From Candidatus Humimonas hydrogenitrophica (GTDB taxonomy: Bacteria > Gemmatimonadota > Gemmatimonadetes > Palauibacterales > Palauibacteraceae): DNA of 56,000 bases. The notes under the pieces were generated by a model. That model was not told the origin of the DNA. It saw only the letters and a list, made by a program, of their open reading frames with translations, and made no database searches. Below are positions 54,229 to 56,000 of the stretch, piece by piece. The position numbers were made by a program, and so were the translations under genes. The stretch spans positions 1 to 56,000 of the forward strand of contig CANPVD010000108.1 in NCBI GenBank assembly GCA_947581615.1. The letters are read 5' to 3'. How positions within the stretch are numbered: the stretch's first letter is position 1; each line of letters starts with the position of its first letter.

Positions 54229-55199
54229 GCCGCCTCCGGCGTGGGGCCGCCGATGGCCGCCGCGTCCTCGAGGATGGCGTCGATCTCGGCCAGCGCGTCC
54301 ACGTCCAGCAGCAGCTCGGCCGCCGCGGCCGTCCCCTCGATGTGCTCCGGCGTCCGGGCTCCGACGATGGCCACGTCCACGTCCGGGTTGGACAGGGCCC
54401 ACGCCACCCCGAGCTGCGCGACCGTGCACGACAGCCCCTCGGCCACCCGGCCCAGTCGGTCCACCACCTCCACGTTTCGCCGCAGCGCCTCGCCCCGGAA
54501 GATCGCGCTGCCGTGACGCCAGTCTCCCTCGGGGAAGCGAGTCTCGGGGCCGTAGCGACCGGTCAGGAGGCCGTGGGCGAGCACGCCGTACGCCAGCACC
54601 CCGATACCTCGCGCGCGGCAGTAGGGCAGCACGCGCTCCTCGATCCCGCGTCGCAGCATGCTGTAGGGCGGCTGCAGGGCATCCAGCGGACGGACCTCCT
54701 CGAACGCCCGCATCAGATCCTCGTCGAAGTTGGACACGCCGACATAATGGACGAGACCCTCCCGGACGAAGCCGTCCAGGGCCCGGACCGTCTCGGGGAT
54801 CGGCGTCGCCGGATCGGGCCAGTGGAGCTGGTAGAGGTCCACGTGGTCCGTCCCCAGGCGCTCCAGGCTCTCCTCCAGCCCGCGCCGCAACCACGCCGGG
54901 CTCGCGTCCCGGAGAAGGCGCCCGCCCTCGCGGCGGAGTCCCCCCTTGGTGGCCAGCACGATCCCGTCGCGGCCCGTGGCGATCTCCGGCCCCAATGCCT
55001 CCGCCAGCAGCGTCTCGGCCGCGCCGAAGCCGTACGCCTGCGCGGTGTCGAAGAAGTCGATCCCGAGCTCCCTGGCTCGCCGCACCGCGGCGATCGCCTG
55101 GTCCCGGTCGAGTCCTGACCATTCCCCTCCGAACTGCCAGGTGCCGAAGCAGATCTTCGAGACGTGGAGGTCGGTGGCTCCCAGATGGGTGTAACGCAT
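54225..55199 (-). CDS. Aldo/keto reductase
   Basis: The 324-aa TIM-barrel NADPH oxidoreductase has the tetrad Asp (FFDTAQAYGFG), Tyr in the same motif, Lys (LATKGG) and His (YQLHWPDP), then GVSNFDE and the NADPH site VAIVGARTPEHIE. Substrate unknown; closest to the general stress YajO/Gcy-like AKR group. Confidence 0.94.
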   Translation of the reverse strand: MRYTHLGATDLHVSKICFGTWQFGGEWSGLDRDQAIAAVRRARELGIDFFDTAQAYGFGAAETLLAEALGPEIATGRDGIVLATKGGLRREGGRLLRDASPAWLRRGLEESLERLGTDHVDLYQLHWPDPATPIPETVRALDGFVREGLVHYVGVSNFDEDLMRAFEEVRPLDALQPPYSMLRRGIEERVLPYCRARGIGVLAYGVLAHGLLTGRYGPETRFPEGDWRHGSAIFRGEALRRNVEVVDRLGRVAEGLSCTVAQLGVAWALSNPDVDVAIVGARTPEHIEGTAAAAELLLDVDALAEIDAILEDAAAIGGPTPEAA

Positions 55200-55223
55200 G
55201 AGGTCTCCCGGCGGCGGCTCCGC

Positions 55224-55814
55224 TCAGCTCCCTCCAGGGCACGCCCGGAACAGCCGAAGCGTGCCGTGGGCGCGGCGGCCGGCCCGTCCGATCGTGAAGC
55301 CGGCCTCCCGCACGATGCGCTCGGTGGGACGGTTGGGGTGACAGCCGCCGGTCAGCCGCGTCCAGGCGGGCTGGAGGACGTCCTGCAACCGCCCGCGAAC
55401 GCGGCCAGGGTGGCGGACGTGCTCCAGCATTCGGAGTTCGCCGCCCTCAGCGAGGACGCGTTTCACCTCGGCCAGTCCCCGGCGCGGGTCGGGCACACTG
55501 CAGAAGGCGAGGCTGCTCACCACCGCCCCGAAGGTGCCGTCGGCGAACGGGAGCGCCTCGGCGGAGGCGGCGATCAAGGCCACCGAGGGCGCGCGCTCCC
55601 GTGCTCGACGAAGCACGGCCGGATCGGGATCCAGGGCGACGAGACGGACGCCCGAGCCGTACCAGGCCAGGTTGTGGCCGGTGCCGCAGCCGACCTCGAG
55701 GACGCGCCCTTCCAGCCCGAGCGTCAGGACGGCCCGCCACTCGGACAGGCCAAAACGCTCGGGCAGGCACATGAGCGCGTCATACAGCCAGGGGATGTGC
55801 TCGATCCCTCGCAC
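55224..55814 (-). CDS. SAM-dependent methyltransferase (UbiE/Methyltransf_11-like)
   Basis: A 196-aa enzyme beginning with a GTG start, with MRGIEHIPWLYDALMCL and motif I VLEVGCGTGHNLAWY, acidic ribose site ALDPDPAV, LPFADGTFGAVVSS and LAEGGELRMLEHV. Resembles phospholipid or quinone methyltransferases. It is the first gene of the enzyme run to its left. Confidence 0.87.
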   Translation of the reverse strand: MRGIEHIPWLYDALMCLPERFGLSEWRAVLTLGLEGRVLEVGCGTGHNLAWYGSGVRLVALDPDPAVLRRARERAPSVALIAASAEALPFADGTFGAVVSSLAFCSVPDPRRGLAEVKRVLAEGGELRMLEHVRHPGRVRGRLQDVLQPAWTRLTGGCHPNRPTERIVREAGFTIGRAGRRAHGTLRLFRACPGGS

Positions 55815-55958
55815 GCGTCCACCGTCGACGGAAGGGCTCGGGGGGCTACGCGAAGCCGAAGCGAGGCGGCTCCCGGCGGGAAACGCGCGGATCGTCGCAC
55901 CCGGCCGCCTCGTAGGAGCGTCGACCGGGCACGGCGATCGCGTTCGGACGAGCGGAGC

Positions 55959-56000
55959 CTACTTCTTCTTTTTCGCGCCCGCCTTCTTCTTGGGAGCCGC
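55959..56000 (-). CDS. C-terminal end of a lysine-rich protein (partial)
   Basis: The last 13 residues AAPKKKAGAKKKK before the TAG stop at 55961-55959. Such tails are found on HU-like, histone H1-like or topoisomerase I proteins; the rest lies outside the window, so no name is given. Confidence 0.6.
   Translation of the reverse strand, partial: AAPKKKAGAKKKK

Overview
The window is a GC-rich, gene-dense stretch of bacterial chromosome with almost no horizontally acquired content. Protein sequences, the tRNA-Thr/tRNA-Tyr/tuf arrangement and the gene mix look most like Gemmatimonadota. That placement is inferred from recognised protein families and was not tested by a search. Genes are packed tightly: at least twelve neighbouring pairs share a 4-base start/stop overlap (ATGA, GTGA or CTGA), so most clusters are probably translationally coupled operons.

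Layout. 1-4.4 kb (minus): a DUF1232 membrane protein, an exported protein, an MscS channel and cysS, followed by tRNA-Thr, tRNA-Tyr and the first codons of tuf, which have their own near-consensus promoter inside the cysS stop region. 4.4-8.4 kb (minus): glmM and glmS (UDP-GlcNAc precursor supply), then an IS200-like (Y1) protein that has lost its catalytic residues. 8.6-17.1 kb (plus): a cystathionine gamma-synthase/lyase, an M48 metalloprotease, purD, mutM, then an envelope-stress module of ECF sigma factor, zinc anti-sigma factor, bactofilin-like membrane protein and LiaF/toastrack-like exported protein. Three SigW-type promoter motifs (GAAAC, 16-17 bases, CGTA) lie upstream of the protease, sigma and anti-sigma genes, which suggests one regulon. 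At 17111-17391 a 281-bp non-coding element with perfect 25-bp terminal inverted repeats supplies the stop codons of both flanking convergent genes.

17.4-33.4 kb (minus): SAM hydrolase, MATE exporter, ApbC and NfuA iron-sulfur proteins; a PfkB kinase, HATPase, STAS-like and penicillin-acylase cluster; ROK kinase, GT9 glycosyltransferase (apparent CTG start) and LepA; a degenerate histidine-kinase fragment with a PhnP-like hydrolase; pyruvate kinase; and a small unknown protein. 33.8-34.6 kb (plus): a tailed cold-shock protein and ribosomal protein S21. 34.7-38.6 kb (minus): IspG, an unlisted 63-aa protein with a strong promoter, an HD phosphohydrolase and an aminotransferase. A lone FeoA-domain protein (plus) converges on a sigma54 regulator/kinase/lipoprotein operon resembling GlrR-GlrK-QseG, preceded by an M20 peptidase.

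44.4-48.5 kb (minus): a Gld-type ABC exporter (GldA ATPase, fused GldF-GldG, DUF4340 partner). A perfect 20-bp palindrome lies between it and a divergent NAD-dependent epimerase. 49.7-55.8 kb (minus): small enzymes (SnoaL-like lipoprotein, nitroreductase, MOSC, two methyltransferases, Mth938-like, glyoxalase-like, aldo/keto reductase) and an unknown 126-aa protein. The window ends in the lysine-rich tail of another gene. No CRISPR array, prophage, rRNA or intact insertion sequence was seen.
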